Shown: piece by piece, positions 42,991-42,997 of the stretch
How the letters are laid out: every line of letters begins with the position of its first letter
How positions within the stretch are numbered: position 1 is the first letter of the stretch
Assembly: GCA_028280445.1 (NCBI GenBank)
Contig: JANQLU010000073.1
Location: 1 to 42,997 of the forward strand
Length of the DNA stretch: 42,997 nt
Reading direction: 5' to 3'
From: Pirellulaceae bacterium
Lineage (GTDB): Bacteria > Planctomycetota > Planctomycetia > Pirellulales > Pirellulaceae
Program-made: the position numbers and the translations under genes
The notes under the pieces: model-generated
Seen by the model: the letters and a program-made list of their open reading frames with translations, nothing else
What the model was told of the DNA's origin: nothing
Databases searched by the model: none

Positions 42991-42997
42991 ATGTACC

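Larger units (their letters stand above)
42504..42997. other. Terminal intergenic stretch rich in hairpins
   Basis: About 490 bases with no supported gene until a possible start at 42991. Bases 42504-42795 are A/T-rich with no clear structure. From 42800 on it holds three separate structured pieces listed below. A 72-codon plus-strand frame through them (ending KHDAQASGLTAQNHSKL) is read through repeats and is not accepted. Confidence 0.5.

Overview
The window looks like a chromosomal segment of a planctomycete, probably of the Pirellula/Rhodopirellula type. The reasons are a large Ser/Thr kinase with a WD40 tail and a zinc anti-sigma-like N-terminus next to an ECF-like sigma factor, a secreted sulfatase, a BBP7-like outer-membrane protein, STAS and RsbW-type regulators, and many dispersed palindromic intergenic repeats. 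Weak or absent Shine-Dalgarno sites at many starts fit this. The taxonomic call is inference from gene content. I see no rRNA, tRNA, CRISPR array, phage genes or intact transposase.

Layout. 193-3799 is a tight three-gene plus-strand cassette (permuted ATP-grasp, M14 aspartoacylase-like hydrolase, GshB/RimK-like ATP-grasp) that meets a GNAT gene head-on. 4690-7615 holds a secreted beta-lactamase-fold serine hydrolase and an OprO/OprP-like porin. 7778-12188 (minus) holds the kinase, sigma factor and a membrane ankyrin protein. 12545-16519 (minus) holds an ABC-2 exporter pair, DinB, RidA and a ZIP transporter. 16634-24499 is an acyl-CoA region: thiolase, a HEAT-repeat protein and prpD on the minus strand, with acyl-CoA dehydrogenase and an acyl-CoA carboxylase carboxyltransferase subunit on the plus strand. 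24593-26517 holds a small secreted protein and the BBP7-like protein. 26826-30909 holds an LplT-Aas-type fusion for lysophospholipid uptake and reacylation plus a small membrane protein. 31255-37502 (plus) holds a small membrane protein, a STAS/HATPase partner-switching pair, an unknown membrane protein, glycerate 2-kinase and pyruvate phosphate dikinase. 37755-42314 holds an unknown coiled-coil protein, 5-formyl-THF cyclo-ligase, an EEP-family lipoprotein and a sulfatase. The last 680 bases hold a possible tiny lipoprotein and several hairpins.

How the genes work together. Dehydrogenase, carboxyltransferase, thiolase and PrpD fit breakdown of branched or odd-chain acyl groups through acetyl-CoA and propionyl-CoA/2-methylcitrate. 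Glycerate kinase and PPDK together lead from glycerate through 2-phosphoglycerate and PEP to pyruvate, and sit behind an anti-sigma/antagonist pair.

The two items most worth follow-up are the ATP-grasp/M14/ATP-grasp cassette, which looks like a dedicated pathway that makes and trims an amide-bonded metabolite or peptide tag, and the intergenic repeats. Two repeat families have the REP/BIME architecture (a GTAG or GGAG tetranucleotide 5' of a hairpin, in inverted pairs), and a third family is nested inside them.
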